Notes: generated from the sequence alone by a model not told the origin. A DNA stretch of 64,000 bases from Schleiferia thermophila (GCF_003337435.1 NZ_QPJS01000003.1:124001-188000); one strand, 5' to 3'. Positions 1 to 10,087 are shown, numbered from the stretch's first letter. Numbers and translations are program-made.

Positions 1-1
1 A

Positions 2-1852
2 TCCAGAATTATAGAAGACGAAAGCTCGGTGCCTTATGAGCGAGACGGATATTTTTACTACCACAGATTTGAGAAGGGAAAAGAATATCCGATTTACTGC
101 CGCAGAAAAGGGAGCCTCGAAGCACCGGAAGAAATTTTGCTGGACCAAAATCAGCTGGCTGAAAATAAGAAATTTCACAGCATCGGAGGCCTGTCCGTCA
201 GTTTCGACCATCAATTGCTAGCTTTTTCGGAGGATTTCATAGGTCGCCGGCAATACATTATTCGAATTAAAGACTTAAGAACTGGAGAGATATTACCAGA
301 CAAAATAGAAAATACTACCGGCCAAATCGTCTGGGCTTCAGACAATGCTACCCTGTTTTACAACATTAAAGATGACGCTTTGCGTTCGTACAAAGTCTTC
401 AGCTATAATTTAAAAACGAAAGAGCAGAGGGAAATTTTTCATGAAAAAGATGAAAAATTCAGCTGTTATGTTTACCCGTCGGCCTCTCGTAGATTTATTT
501 TGATCGGAAGCAACAGTACACTTACATCGGAAATCAGATATCTGCCAGCTGACCAGCCGGAGGGTGAATGGAAAGTGTTCCATCCAAGAACTCATGGCGT
601 ATTGTACTCAGTAGCCGATGTGAACGATTATTGGATGATTCGAACCAATATCGATGGCGCCGAAAACTTTAAGATTATGACCACACCCTTCGGTCGTACA
701 CCAGCTGATAATTGGAGAGATGTAGTTCCACACAGAAACGAAGTGTTTTTGGAATCCTTTAAGCTGTTTGTATCGCTCATGGTAGTGGAGGAAAAGTACG
801 ATGGACAAACACATCTGATCGTGTACGATCATAAGGGGGTGAAAAAAGATGAAATATCTATGCCGGAACCTACCTACTCGCTCGCCATTGGCATCAATGA
901 AAATCAAAAATCTCCCTGGGTGCGATTTGAATATCAGAGCATGGTCACACCTCCATCTACCAGAGAGTACAACCTCTTTACCAAAGAAATCCGGGTATTG
1001 AAAACCAAAGAAATACCCGGATACAATCCGGAGGACTATTTGAGTGAATACATCTTTGCCCAAGCTTCGGATGGCGAGCTAATACCTATATCTTTGGTGT
1101 ATCGCAAATCCACCAAATTGGATGGAACAGCTCCCGGGGTCCTGTATGGATACGGAAGCTATGGTTACAGCCTTGAAGCCACTTTCAATGCCAATCGCCT
1201 CAGCCTGCTTGACAGGGGTTTTGTATATGCCATTGCGCACATTCGGGGCGGTCAGGAAAAGGGAAGAAGGTGGTATGAGGATGGTAAGTTTCTCAAAAAG
1301 AAAAACACCTTCACCGACTTTATTGCCTGTGCCGAATTTCTCGTCGAAAAAAAATATATAGATCCTTCCAGGTTGTTTGCCTGGGGAGGTTCTGCCGGCG
1401 GATTATTGATGGGGGCCGTGGCCAACTTGCGACCCGACCTCTGGCGTGGGATGATTTTGGACGTGCCCTTTGTAGATGTTGTCACTACCATGCTCGATGA
1501 GTCACTGCCGCTTACTGTAGGCGAATTTGAAGAATGGGGAAATCCAAAAGACCCGGAGTATTACTACTACATGAAGAGCTATTCTCCCTACGACAACATC
1601 GAGCAAAAAAACTATCCGGCTATGTTGGTTACAACTGGGTTGCACGACTCTCAAGTCCAATATTGGGAACCGGTAAAATATGTGGCCAAACTCAGAGCCA
1701 CTAAAACCGATACCAATCCCTTATTGCTTTACACCAATATGGACGCAGGACACGGTGGGGCCTCAGGCAGGTTTAGATATTTGGAAGAGGTAGCTTTAAA
1801 GTTTGTCTTTTTGCTTGACCTTGCCAACCTGGCCATCAACGAATTGCCATAA
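2..1852 (+). CDS. S9A prolyl oligopeptidase / oligopeptidase B-like peptidase (5' end outside window)
   Basis: Serine peptidase that cleaves short peptides, with an N-terminal beta-propeller and a C-terminal alpha/beta-hydrolase domain. The frame is open from base 2, and the residues before the first GTG at 29 (ending ...DESSVPYERDGYFYY) match the family interior, so the true start lies upstream of the window. Counting from base 29, the nucleophile is Ser455 in GGSAGG, the acid is probably Asp540 in GLHDSQV, and the base is His575 in DAGHGG. The oxyanion/propeller boundary region (GYGSYG, HIRGG) is intact. No signal peptide can be judged because the N-terminus is missing. The family is certain; oligopeptidase B versus prolyl oligopeptidase is less so, although the YPIYCRRKGS region and length favour the PtrB-like branch. 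Confidence 0.93.
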   Translation, partial: SRIIEDESSVPYERDGYFYYHRFEKGKEYPIYCRRKGSLEAPEEILLDQNQLAENKKFHSIGGLSVSFDHQLLAFSEDFIGRRQYIIRIKDLRTGEILPDKIENTTGQIVWASDNATLFYNIKDDALRSYKVFSYNLKTKEQREIFHEKDEKFSCYVYPSASRRFILIGSNSTLTSEIRYLPADQPEGEWKVFHPRTHGVLYSVADVNDYWMIRTNIDGAENFKIMTTPFGRTPADNWRDVVPHRNEVFLESFKLFVSLMVVEEKYDGQTHLIVYDHKGVKKDEISMPEPTYSLAIGINENQKSPWVRFEYQSMVTPPSTREYNLFTKEIRVLKTKEIPGYNPEDYLSEYIFAQASDGELIPISLVYRKSTKLDGTAPGVLYGYGSYGYSLEATFNANRLSLLDRGFVYAIAHIRGGQEKGRRWYEDGKFLKKKNTFTDFIACAEFLVEKKYIDPSRLFAWGGSAGGLLMGAVANLRPDLWRGMILDVPFVDVVTTMLDESLPLTVGEFEEWGNPKDPEYYYYMKSYSPYDNIEQKNYPAMLVTTGLHDSQVQYWEPVKYVAKLRATKTDTNPLLLYTNMDAGHGGASGRFRYLEEVALKFVFLLDLANLAINELP

Positions 1853-1857
1853 AAAAA

Positions 1858-1876
1858 CCCCGACATCCCGTCGGGG
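1858..1876. terminator. Hairpin after the S9 peptidase, T-tract on the minus strand
   Basis: A 7-bp perfect stem (CCCCGAC/GTCGGGG) with a 5-nt loop begins six bases after the stop codon. Seven A residues precede it, so read leftward it is a good intrinsic terminator (stem plus T7). Read rightward it has only a weak T-stretch. Both flanking genes are on the plus strand. Confidence 0.6.
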
Positions 1877-1974
1877 TCTATGGCCTGAGCCAAAACTATG
1901 AAAACTCTACTCCATTTATTAAATTTCAATTCACATACCATATTTGAAAATATTTCTAAAAAACTGATAATCAG

Positions 1975-2589
1975 ATGATGGGTATTTTCGTTTGGCATAA
2001 ATCTTTTCCTTTTTTCGGAAAAAAATTCCAAAATTTGGAGTTCTTGAGTCTTTTCCTGCTTTCCATAATGAACAGTGCGCCTTCTTTTGCGCAACACGAA
2101 GAACTCCGGCAACTGGCCAACGCCCTGTATTCAGCAGTTTCTGATACGTATGACAGAAAGCTTTACAACCTGGCAACCAGAGATCACGGCAAGATTCGTC
2201 AAACCAACCCTGAAACAATCGAAATGCTGCTCACTACCTTATCAAAATCAGACGAAACCGGCCGTAAAATGAGGGCCTACATCACCCTATATGCATATTC
2301 GGACCGGGACGAATGCCGGTTGGCTTCCGACTTTTGGTTAAAGCATTTTATAAAAGGCAATTCCATGAAGCCCAACAAAAAAACCACAGTCAAAAACACA
2401 GAACATCACTATTTTGTCCTATTCAATGCTGAGTACATACTGATAGTGGATATTCCGTGCTTTGAACTCGACCAGCAAGCATGGAAGTCCTTAAAAAAGA
2501 ACGTATTGAAAATTTTTGAAGAACCTTTAACCTCTGCCCTCGAAATCAATTGCAAAGGCGAGGCAGTTTGGTCGCTCAGCGCATATTAA
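1975..2589 (+). CDS. Hypothetical exported protein
   Basis: About 204 residues. I do not recognise a family. The N-terminus has a basic stretch, a hydrophobic run (FLSLFLLSIM) and a possible signal-peptidase site near SFAQ (residues 36-39), so export to the periplasm is likely. The mature part is mixed charged and hydrophobic without obvious repeats; the middle (residues about 60-115) reads as helical, and the C-terminal half could be mixed alpha/beta. An internal ATG at residue 32 would remove most of the signal, so the long start is preferred. It ends 9 bp before sbtA, so the two are probably co-transcribed, but this gives no firm clue to function. Confidence 0.6.
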   Translation: MMGIFVWHKSFPFFGKKFQNLEFLSLFLLSIMNSAPSFAQHEELRQLANALYSAVSDTYDRKLYNLATRDHGKIRQTNPETIEMLLTTLSKSDETGRKMRAYITLYAYSDRDECRLASDFWLKHFIKGNSMKPNKKTTVKNTEHHYFVLFNAEYILIVDIPCFELDQQAWKSLKKNVLKIFEEPLTSALEINCKGEAVWSLSAY

Positions 2590-2598
2590 TCATATCCG

Positions 2599-3549
2599 AT
2601 GAATATAGAACAATTTCTCAATCCGATAATCCTGTTTTTTTTTCTTGGGGTGCTGGCACATTTTGTAAAAAGTGATTTTCAACTTCCTCAGTCCATCACT
2701 AAGTTCATTTCTTATTACCTGCTGATGAGTATCGGTCTGAAGGGAGGTTATGAGTTACATGAAAATCCCATTACCATCCAGGTATTATTAATCCTGATCT
2801 CAAGTCTGGCCGGTTCATTGCTGATTGGTTGGTATGTCTTCCATTTTTTCAGGAAGCGGACAGACATTGAAAATGCAGCAGGTATAGCCTCTACTTATGG
2901 CTCTGTTTCTGCAGTTACGTTCATTACAGCCGTTTCTTTTCTCGAGCAGCATGAGATTTCCTACGGAGGATATATGGTAGCTGCTCTCGCTTTGCTTGAA
3001 CTTCCAGCCATCATCCAGGGGATTTTTTTTGTCAGAAAAAATCAGCCCGATCAGCAGTTGGGTCTTTCTGCTCTGATTGTCGACACATTAACGCATGGCT
3101 CCGTGTTCATTCTGTTGGGATCAGTTCTGATAGGTGCCATTTCAGATCACGACCTCATGGAAGACATCAAACCATTCACACACAGTATTTTTAAAGGAAT
3201 GCTGTGTTTTTTTCTAATGGATTTGGGCATAGTAGCAGGCCACAGAATGAGTTTTCTCCCCAGACTCGGAAAACGCGTCATAGTTTTTGGTCTCATCGCA
3301 CCCTTGGTTCATGCCATAGCCTTCATACTTGTCGGGAGGCTCGTAGGAGCCTCACCTGGCGATGCCTATTTGATGGGTATCCTCGGAGGAGGCGCCTCCT
3401 ACATTGCTGTACCCGCAGCATTTCGCACGGCAGTGCCCGAAGCAGACCCAGGTATCTATGTACCGTTGGCTCTGGGAATTACTTTTCCCGTAAACATTCT
3501 TTTCGGCATACCTTTATATTACCAAATCGTCCAATGGCTATGGCAGTAA
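2599..3549 (+). CDS. sbtA: SbtA-family sodium-dependent bicarbonate permease
   Basis: Integral membrane protein of 316 residues with about ten hydrophobic segments. The N-terminal GVLAHFVKSDFQLP, the MSIGLKGGYEL segment and the GGGASYIAVPAA segment near residue 275 are typical of the SbtA (DUF897) family, known in cyanobacteria for high-affinity Na+/HCO3- uptake. The two inverted halves expected of the fold are visible as paired runs of five helices. It overlaps the PII-like gene downstream, as in the classic sbtA-sbtB pair. In a heterotroph the bicarbonate might feed carboxylations or pH balance; that is inference, and other anions remain possible. Confidence 0.87.
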   Translation: MNIEQFLNPIILFFFLGVLAHFVKSDFQLPQSITKFISYYLLMSIGLKGGYELHENPITIQVLLILISSLAGSLLIGWYVFHFFRKRTDIENAAGIASTYGSVSAVTFITAVSFLEQHEISYGGYMVAALALLELPAIIQGIFFVRKNQPDQQLGLSALIVDTLTHGSVFILLGSVLIGAISDHDLMEDIKPFTHSIFKGMLCFFLMDLGIVAGHRMSFLPRLGKRVIVFGLIAPLVHAIAFILVGRLVGASPGDAYLMGILGGGASYIAVPAAFRTAVPEADPGIYVPLALGITFPVNILFGIPLYYQIVQWLWQ

Positions 3550-3827
3550 AAACAAAGCTCGAAATCGTAATCCCCAAACCAGACTTACACCGTCTGAAAA
3601 AAATCCTAGAATATCCGGGCGTAGGAGGCTACACCATCATAGACGACGTCAAAGGGCAGGGCCAACGCGGTGAAAAAGACAACCTCGGACTAAGCGACTC
3701 ATTCACCAATGTAATGGTAATAGTAGTCTGCGATACCGAAATAGCAGAAAAAATTAAAGAACCCATCAAAGCCCTCATCAGCCGGGTGGGTGGAATAGCA
3801 TACCATCAGGAAGTCAATTGGATTTGA
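3540..3827 (+). CDS. PII-like regulator next to SbtA (SbtB-like)
   Basis: Small ferredoxin-fold protein of 95 residues (97 if the in-frame ATG at 3534 is used). The pattern KLEIVIPKPDL...GGYTIIDDVKGQG...NVMVIVVCD matches PII-like proteins. In SbtB such proteins bind adenine nucleotides, including cAMP and AMP, and gate SbtA. The start overlaps the end of sbtA by 10-16 bases, which implies translational coupling and supports a regulator-transporter complex at the inner membrane. It is shorter than many cyanobacterial SbtB proteins, and I see no C-terminal Cys-containing redox loop. The ligand cannot be read from the sequence. Confidence 0.83.
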   Translation: MAVKTKLEIVIPKPDLHRLKKILEYPGVGGYTIIDDVKGQGQRGEKDNLGLSDSFTNVMVIVVCDTEIAEKIKEPIKALISRVGGIAYHQEVNWI

Positions 3828-3927
3828 CAAACAGCTCTTAAAATTTCTTTAAACATTCTTTACCCCAATTTCCTTTTTTAAACCATATCACACATCCCCT
3901 GTCTAAAAAACACATTTTTTACCAACT

Positions 3928-6711
3928 ATGTCGGAAAAATTCGCACTCTTTTTAGTCACTTTTGTATTGATTTTTTCATCCGTTTCAGCTCAAAATTCTA
4001 CCATCAAAGGCACAATAATCTCTTCTACCGACAATCAGCCCCTGCCCGGAGTCAATGTAGTAGCCCGCAAAACTGCCGACAACCGCCTGGCCGGAGCAGC
4101 CATCACAGACCCAAAAGGAAAATTTGAGCTCTCCATCCGAAAAGGACAGCAATACAAAATTCAAATTTCCTTTATAGGATACCGAAACTTTACCGTCGAA
4201 TTGCTACTAAACAAAGACACCACGCTCGGTACTATCGCACTTCGCCCCGATACCAACCTCCTCGAAGATGTAATTGTCATCGGAGAAGTCATCCCCATAC
4301 AAGTCAAAGGCGATACTACCGAATACGCAGCCGATGCATTTAAAGTAAATCCCGATGCCAGCGTAGCTGATTTGCTGAAAAAACTACCCGGCATTACCAT
4401 CGAAAACGGCCAGATTAAATCCCAAGGACAAACCATCGACCGCGTATTGGTCGACAAAGAAGAATTCTTCGGAAACGATGCCCTCAGCATCGTCCAAAAT
4501 CTACCCGCCGATATAGCCGATCGCATCCAGATTTTCGAAGAGCGCAGCGAGCAAGCCAGATTCTCCGGATTCGACGACGGCCGAGAACGACGCGTACTCA
4601 ACATCGTCACAAAAAAAGAAAAGCGATTCGGCAACTTCGGCAAACTCGAAACCGGCATAGGCACAAGCGATAGATTCGCAGCCGGCGGCAATATCAACTT
4701 CTTCCGAAACAAAGAGCGCATCTCCATCACCGGACAACACAACAACCTCAACCAACTCAATGTAGGCCAGGAAGATCCCTTGGCCGGCTCCCAGTTCCGT
4801 CGCTTCCGCCAATTTATGCCCACCGAATCAGCAGTCGACGGTATCAATACCCTCTCCACCTTCGGCCTAAACTACCAAAATAGCAGCACCCGCTGGAAGC
4901 TCACGGCAGGCTACAACTTCCGCAATAACCTAAACGACCTCGAAACCAAACGCATACGAGAAACCTTCCTCAATGAATCCACCAGTCAGTTTACCGACGA
5001 AAACCGCCTGGCACAGACCACTACCCAAAGCCATCGCTTCAACGGCAGATTCGAATACAACTTCGACTCCCTCCACTCCATAGTATTTATCCCCAATATT
5101 AGCTACAACATCACCGACCGCTTTGACTCCACCATCACCCAAACCACCATCGGAAAAGACATCCTACTCAACTCCGGCAATAACCGGCTCAACAATCGCT
5201 CCGAAACCATGGCCCTCCAAACCCAACTTATCTTCCGAAAAGCCTTCCTAAAAAAAGGACGAACCCTTTCATTAGATGCCTCCTACAACCAATCCAACAC
5301 CACGACCCTGAATCTCCTGCTGGCCAACAACATCTTTGCCCTCACCAACCCCGACACCACCTTCCGCGACCAAAAACAAGACCGCATCAACGACGCCCTC
5401 AACACCACCGCACGCCTCTCCTTTACAGAACCCCTGTCCTCTACACATTCTCTCGAATTCAACTACGCACCCGAGTACCGCATCACCCGCTCCAACCAAT
5501 ATACCGCAGCCATCACCGCCTTCGGCCAGACCGTCTACCTACCCGACACAGCACTCAGCAACGAATTCGACAACTTCATCCACACCCAAAGAACCGGCCT
5601 GAAGCACCAATACCGCAGTACCGACGAAAAAGTTACCCTCACCACAGGCCTCGACTTCGCCTATACACGCCTCTTCAGCCAGCAGCTCTTCCCCAAAACC
5701 AAAGAAATCGACCAACCCTTCCGAAACTTCTTCCCCTCCATCTTCTTCCGCTATCGCATAGGACCCCGCCAAAACTTCCGCATCAACTATACCACCACCA
5801 ATAACCTCCCCTCCGTCAGCCAGCTCCAAAACGTCATCGACAACTCAAACCCCCTGGTCCTCACCACCGGCAATCCCAACCTCCTGCAAGAATTCACACA
5901 CAACATCCGCATCGCATACGGCTTCTTCAACTTCAGCGGCAAAGGCGGCTTCATGAGCCTCTCCTACGGCCTGACCAACAATGTCATCTCCAACGTATCC
6001 AACATCCTCCTCCAGGATACCATCCTACCCGATGGAACCCCCGTCAAACGCGGCACTCAAATCATCACCCCGGAAAACCTCCCGGCACGCACCAATGCCA
6101 ACTTCTTTGGCGCCTTCAACATGCCCATCTCAAAACTCAAAATCAACCTCAGCCTCATCGGCTCCCTCGGATGGCTCCAAAACCCCTCCCGAATCAACGG
6201 AATCGACAACCGCGTCGACAACTACTCCACCAATGGCGGCATCGGCATCAGCAGCAACCTCGGAGAACGCATCGACTTCAACCTCCGCACCAACCTTACC
6301 TACTTCATCGTCACCAACCGACTCCAGCCCGAACTCAACAACAACTACTACCTCAACCTCAACTCCGCCTCAGCCACCATACTCCCCTGGAAAGGCCTCG
6401 TCCTCAATTTCGACCTCGTCCAAACCCAATACTACGGACTGGCCGACGCCATCAACCCCAACTTCATACGGCTCAACTCCTACATCGGCTACAAATTCCT
6501 CAAAAACCGCGCAGGCGAATTCCGCCTCTCCGTCTTTGACCTCCTCAACCAAAACACCAGCATCAACCGCACCGTCAGCGAACTCTTTGTTGAAGATACC
6601 CAATCCCTCGTCCTAAACCGCTTCTACCTCCTTTCCTTTATCTATCAGTTTCGCAACTACAAAGGCAACCGGGCTCCCCAACCCGCCACCCCCGACGTCA
6701 TGATGCGCTGA
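3928..6711 (+). CDS. Outer-membrane beta-barrel receptor with carboxypeptidase-regulatory-like domain
   Basis: 927 residues. A signal peptide (MSEKFALFLVTFVLIFSSVSAQ) is followed by a CarboxypepD_reg-like beta-sandwich (about 24-110, GVNVVARKT...GKFEL), a plug-like region (about 120-235, KKLPGITIENGQI, LPADIADRIQIFEERS) and a long C-terminal barrel rich in alternating aromatic/polar strands. This is the TonB-dependent receptor-like outer_membrane_beta-barrel family typical of Bacteroidota; no SusD partner lies next to it, so the substrate is unknown. Synonymous positions become extremely C-rich toward the 3' end (6301-6420: C 52, G 13), unlike sbtA upstream. This continues into the intergenic region and coincides with repeat copy A just after the stop. 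The C-richness also leaves long stop-free frames in other registers, which I regard as artefacts. Confidence 0.9.
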   Translation: MSEKFALFLVTFVLIFSSVSAQNSTIKGTIISSTDNQPLPGVNVVARKTADNRLAGAAITDPKGKFELSIRKGQQYKIQISFIGYRNFTVELLLNKDTTLGTIALRPDTNLLEDVIVIGEVIPIQVKGDTTEYAADAFKVNPDASVADLLKKLPGITIENGQIKSQGQTIDRVLVDKEEFFGNDALSIVQNLPADIADRIQIFEERSEQARFSGFDDGRERRVLNIVTKKEKRFGNFGKLETGIGTSDRFAAGGNINFFRNKERISITGQHNNLNQLNVGQEDPLAGSQFRRFRQFMPTESAVDGINTLSTFGLNYQNSSTRWKLTAGYNFRNNLNDLETKRIRETFLNESTSQFTDENRLAQTTTQSHRFNGRFEYNFDSLHSIVFIPNISYNITDRFDSTITQTTIGKDILLNSGNNRLNNRSETMALQTQLIFRKAFLKKGRTLSLDASYNQSNTTTLNLLLANNIFALTNPDTTFRDQKQDRINDALNTTARLSFTEPLSSTHSLEFNYAPEYRITRSNQYTAAITAFGQTVYLPDTALSNEFDNFIHTQRTGLKHQYRSTDEKVTLTTGLDFAYTRLFSQQLFPKTKEIDQPFRNFFPSIFFRYRIGPRQNFRINYTTTNNLPSVSQLQNVIDNSNPLVLTTGNPNLLQEFTHNIRIAYGFFNFSGKGGFMSLSYGLTNNVISNVSNILLQDTILPDGTPVKRGTQIITPENLPARTNANFFGAFNMPISKLKINLSLIGSLGWLQNPSRINGIDNRVDNYSTNGGIGISSNLGERIDFNLRTNLTYFIVTNRLQPELNNNYYLNLNSASATILPWKGLVLNFDLVQTQYYGLADAINPNFIRLNSYIGYKFLKNRAGEFRLSVFDLLNQNTSINRTVSELFVEDTQSLVLNRFYLLSFIYQFRNYKGNRAPQPATPDVMMR

Positions 6712-6740
6712 CCGTTTTACCACTTTCCTTTTTTTTTATT

Positions 6741-6868
6741 GGGCCGTGCCCCCTGTGGCGAGCATCGGCCTGCAGCCGAGAGCTCACCACAGGGGTCGGG
6801 CTGCTCCGGGGTACGCTTCGCTCCCGTGCTTCGCACCGCCCTTGCGGGCGCCCTCCGCATCCCTCACG
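6741..6868 (+). repeat. Dispersed structured GC-rich element, copy A
   Basis: Member of the six-copy family described in the findings. It follows a T9 tract 30 bp after the receptor stop. It opens with GGGCCGTGCC (one extra C relative to the other copies). Arm 1 is CCCCTGTGG/CCACAGGGG enclosing a smaller GAGC/GCTC and TCGGC/GCCGA hairpin. Then come the fixed core GGGGTCGGGCTGCTCCGGGG, a second arm GGTACG/CGCACC (one A-C mismatch), a GCCC/GGGC mini-hairpin, and the terminal ATCCCTCACG. Confidence 0.85.
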
Positions 6869-7578
6869 GAAGCACACAGCAAACTCCTCTTACCATCAAA
6901 CGACCATAAACCCAAATCAGCTATTAAAAAGATTTTCATGCACAATGTAAAATCCTCAATACCAGGACCAATAAGCATATGCACCTCCCTCCAAATCCTT
7001 TTATACTCAAAAGAACCAGATACCCTCCCGGAAAATCTGGACAAAAAGAGCCCACTCCTACCGACACACCACCTCGTGTACCCCATCTTAAAACCTGGAC
7101 ACATTACCCCCTCTAAGACCTGATCCCTCCAATCACCACGACCTCCAGGTCAAAATACCAAAAACCACAGCCATCAGATAACCTGAAAAACCTGCTCACC
7201 CTCCCCGTAGAAACCAAAACTTCCAACCCATCTAAGCATTCCCAATGGTGGACATAAGTCACGCAACTCAACGAACTTCGGAAGGGATATAAAAGAAGAG
7301 GACATCACCACCAAATCAGCGCAAAAAGACCGCACCATGCGAAAGCAAACCCGCAAAACCACCAGTCCATTGCAACATCCTTTTCCAAAACCAGCATCCA
7401 GACACATCACCTGAGCCAAATACAAAGCCCGTCGGCTTGAAATTTTAAATACACGGTCAACAGTTCAAATCCCTGGCGACCATCATAGACTACCTAGCCT
7501 CATTAGTCCGTATTGTGCCTTTTTTAATAGCCCAGCACCCCCCGAGTATTTTACTTTGCAATTTGAATATCTGTCCCC
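6869..7578. other. Noncoding spacer with strong C/A strand bias
   Basis: I see no credible gene in this 710-bp stretch. A hand count of 6901-7080 gives A 68, C 56, G 20, T 36, an extreme C-over-G and A-over-T bias on the plus strand, the strand on which element A reads. A motif near 7461-7482 (GTTCAAATCCC...GCGACCA) resembles the 3' part of a tRNA but has no paired T-stem or 5' half. TTACTTTG at 7551-7558 is one base off the Bacteroidota -7 motif and could belong to the promoter of the next gene. Confidence 0.6.
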
Positions 7579-8952
7579 ATGAATCCTTCAAAAAAAGTAT
7601 TTGATAACATCCTCCAGGCCATAGGCAATACACCTCTAATACGTCTCAACCGAGTCGCACAAGACATCCCCTGTCCCGTATATGCCAAAGTGGAGTACTT
7701 CAATCCCGGCCACAGCACCAAAGACCGCATGGCGCTCAAAATGATTGAAGACGCTGAGCGCGACGGCAGATTAAAACCCGGCGGCACCATCATCGAGTGC
7801 ACCAGCGGCAATACAGGCATGGGGCTGGCACTTGCAGCCGCTGTAAAAGGTTACAAGCTCATCTGCACCATGAACGACAAGCAAAGCAAAGAAAAAATGG
7901 ATATCCTTCGGGCCATGGGTGCAGAAATCTACGTATGCCCAACCAACGTACCACCAGAGCATCCCGACTCCTACTACTCCGTAGCCCGTCGCCTCAATCA
8001 ACAAATTCCAAACTCCTTCTTCCCAAACCAATACGACAACCTGAGCAATCGTCAGGCACATTATGAAACTACCGGACCCGAAATCTGGGAACAAACCGAA
8101 GGCAAAATCACCCACTTTGTAGTAGGCGTCGGCACAGGAGGCACCATCTCCGGAGTAGCCAAATATCTGAAAGAGAAAAATCCCGACATAAAAATCTGGG
8201 GAGCTGACACCTATGGTTCGGTCTTTAAAAAATATCACGAAACCGGCATATTTGACAACAACGAAATTTACAGCTACATCACCGAAGGCATAGGAGAGGA
8301 CATCCTTCCGGCTAATGTCGATTTTTCGTTAATAGACCTTTTTGAAAAAGTAACCGACCGCGACGGAGCTTTATTGGCCCGAGAGTTGGCTAAAAAAGAA
8401 GGGCTTTTTCTTGGCTATTCAGCTGGCAGTGCTTTTGGTGTAGTTCGTCAGTTAAAGCACCTGCTGAAACCCACGGACCTTGTCGTCGTACTCTTTCATG
8501 ACCATGGCAGCCGCTACGTCGGCAAGATATACAACGACGATTGGATGCGCGAGCGGGGTTTCTTACCGCAAAACAACAAAGTGGCAAAAGACTTTGTAGA
8601 CCGCCACTCCCGATTGCCACTCCTTCGGATAGGAGTAGGAGAGCCGGTAAGCAATGCCATCCGACTGATGCGAAAATACTCCATCTCCCAGCTGCCCGTA
8701 GTTAAAGACGATACGTTCATCGGCTCCCTTGACGAAAGAACACTTCTCGACGCCTTGATCGAAGACCCCTCAGCCGTCGACAGGCTCGCCGGTGAGCTGA
8801 TGCGGAAACCCTTTCCAATCGTAGAAGCCACCACCCCGGTAGAAGAGTTTCGCCAATTGTTTACCGCTGATTGTGGAGCTGTATTAGTTCATCTCGGCGA
8901 TGGAGAATATCACATCATCACCAGAAACGATCTGATAGCCCAGCTGGGATGA
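7579..8952 (+). CDS. Cystathionine beta-synthase-like PLP enzyme with C-terminal CBS domain pair
   Basis: 457 residues. The N-terminal 330 form a fold-type II PLP enzyme of the cysteine synthase/cystathionine beta-synthase group. Lys48 in NPGHSTKDR should carry the PLP Schiff base, TSGNTG contacts substrate carboxylate, and [10 protein letters not shown] is the phosphate-binding loop. The last 115 residues (about 340-457) are a CBS (Bateman) pair, as in eukaryotic CBS, where it controls activity. It likely condenses serine, or an activated serine, with homocysteine or sulfide in the cytoplasm; the neighbours do not settle which. There is no haem-binding N-terminal extension. The 5' half shares the C-rich composition of the spacer upstream (7921-7980: C 24, G 8), while by 8401-8460 it is normal (G 16, C 11). 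Confidence 0.88.
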   Translation: MNPSKKVFDNILQAIGNTPLIRLNRVAQDIPCPVYAKVEYFNPGHSTKDRMALKMIEDAERDGRLKPGGTIIECTSGNTGMGLALAAAVKGYKLICTMNDKQSKEKMDILRAMGAEIYVCPTNVPPEHPDSYYSVARRLNQQIPNSFFPNQYDNLSNRQAHYETTGPEIWEQTEGKITHFVVGVGTGGTISGVAKYLKEKNPDIKIWGADTYGSVFKKYHETGIFDNNEIYSYITEGIGEDILPANVDFSLIDLFEKVTDRDGALLARELAKKEGLFLGYSAGSAFGVVRQLKHLLKPTDLVVVLFHDHGSRYVGKIYNDDWMRERGFLPQNNKVAKDFVDRHSRLPLLRIGVGEPVSNAIRLMRKYSISQLPVVKDDTFIGSLDERTLLDALIEDPSAVDRLAGELMRKPFPIVEATTPVEEFRQLFTADCGAVLVHLGDGEYHIITRNDLIAQLG

Positions 8953-9049
8953 CCCGAATTCTCCTGCGTTGTTCTGGGACTTCCATTCCGATTTTTTAAA
9001 GAGCGGTCACGCGATATACATTTGTCAATCCCAACAAACCTTCCACGTT

Positions 9050-10066
9050 ATGTCCCGTCCGGTTACCCTCGGAGAGTTTATCATCGAAAAACAAAAGGAT
9101 TTTCCCTATGCATCCGGAGAATTATCCCAATTGCTTAGTTCTATCCGATTAGCCTCGAAAATTGTAAATCGTGAAATTAACAGAGCAGGACTCGCAGATA
9201 TTTTAGGCTCAGTAGGACAGCAAAACATACAGGGCGAAACCCAAATGAAGCTCGATGTATATGCCAATGAGGTTTTCATCAATGCGCTCAGAGCCCGTGG
9301 ATTGGTCGGAGGCCTTGCTTCCGAGGAAAACGACGACTACATCGCTTTCGACGAAGAAATTCACAAAGACAGCAAATACGTCGTACTCATCGACCCACTG
9401 GACGGCTCCTCCAATATTGACGTCAATGTATCCGTAGGCACCATATTCTCCATTTATCGAAGGCTGTCAGCACCCGGCACTAAGGTGACGATTGAAGACT
9501 TCCTGCAGCCCGGTCACAAGCAAGTAGCCGCCGGATACATCGTTTATGGCAGCAGCACCATGCTGGTATATACCACAGGTCATGGAGTGAATGGGTTTAC
9601 GCTAGACCCTTCGCTGGGTGTCTTTTTGCTCTCCCACAAAAATATCAAAATGCCGACAAGTGGAACTATCTACTCCATCAACGAAGGCAACTATGTCAAA
9701 TTTCCGGAGGGCGTCAAAAAGTACATAAAATACTGTCAGGAAAGCGATCCAGCCACGAAAAGACCTTATACCAGCCGCTATATCGGCTCGCTGGTGAGCG
9801 ATTTTCACCGCAATCTGCTGAAAGGGGGCATATACATCTACCCTCAAGGTACCAATGCACCTAATGGTAAGTTGCGCTTGCTGTATGAGTGCAATCCCCT
9901 GGCCTTTATCGCAGAACAAGCCGGAGGCCTTGCCACTGACGGGTACCGGAGAATTTTGGACATACAGCCAAATGACTTGCATCAGCGGGTGCCGTATTTC
10001 GTAGGAAGCGCTGATATGGTGTCTAAGGCAATGGAATTTATGAACCAGTTCAATCAAAAATTGTAA
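9050..10066 (+). CDS. fbp: Class I fructose-1,6-bisphosphatase
   Basis: Hydrolyses fructose 1,6-bisphosphate to fructose 6-phosphate in gluconeogenesis, in the cytoplasm. The ATG at 9050 ([11 protein letters not shown]) matches the family N-terminus; the frame is open further upstream from 8969, but that extension looks noncoding. The metal-binding site is visible: the EEND segment (ASEENDDY), then the signature [10 protein letters not shown], and later [15 protein letters not shown] with the conserved Glu. The length of 338 residues is normal for class I. It stands about 100 bp after the PLP gene and 21 bp before menB, so co-transcription with menB is likely. Confidence in function is very high. 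Confidence 0.96.
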   Translation: MSRPVTLGEFIIEKQKDFPYASGELSQLLSSIRLASKIVNREINRAGLADILGSVGQQNIQGETQMKLDVYANEVFINALRARGLVGGLASEENDDYIAFDEEIHKDSKYVVLIDPLDGSSNIDVNVSVGTIFSIYRRLSAPGTKVTIEDFLQPGHKQVAAGYIVYGSSTMLVYTTGHGVNGFTLDPSLGVFLLSHKNIKMPTSGTIYSINEGNYVKFPEGVKKYIKYCQESDPATKRPYTSRYIGSLVSDFHRNLLKGGIYIYPQGTNAPNGKLRLLYECNPLAFIAEQAGGLATDGYRRILDIQPNDLHQRVPYFVGSADMVSKAMEFMNQFNQKL

Positions 10067-10087
10067 ATAAACCAAAATCCAAACACC

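Noticed and set aside
5981-6616. Long Ser/Pro/Thr-rich open frame inside the receptor gene, plus several antisense frames there and in the RND gene
   Set aside because: They are by-products of the extreme C bias, which removes stop codons from other frames. Their composition is monotonous and the receptor frame is clearly the coding one.
7427-7482. tRNA-like 3' half with GTTCAAATCCC and GCGACCA
   Set aside because: The T-stem halves do not pair (AACAG versus CCCTG) and no acceptor 5' strand or anticodon arm lies within 100 bases upstream. At most a remnant.
8969-9049. N-terminal extension of fructose-1,6-bisphosphatase
   Set aside because: The added residues do not resemble the family, while ATG 9050 gives the standard start.
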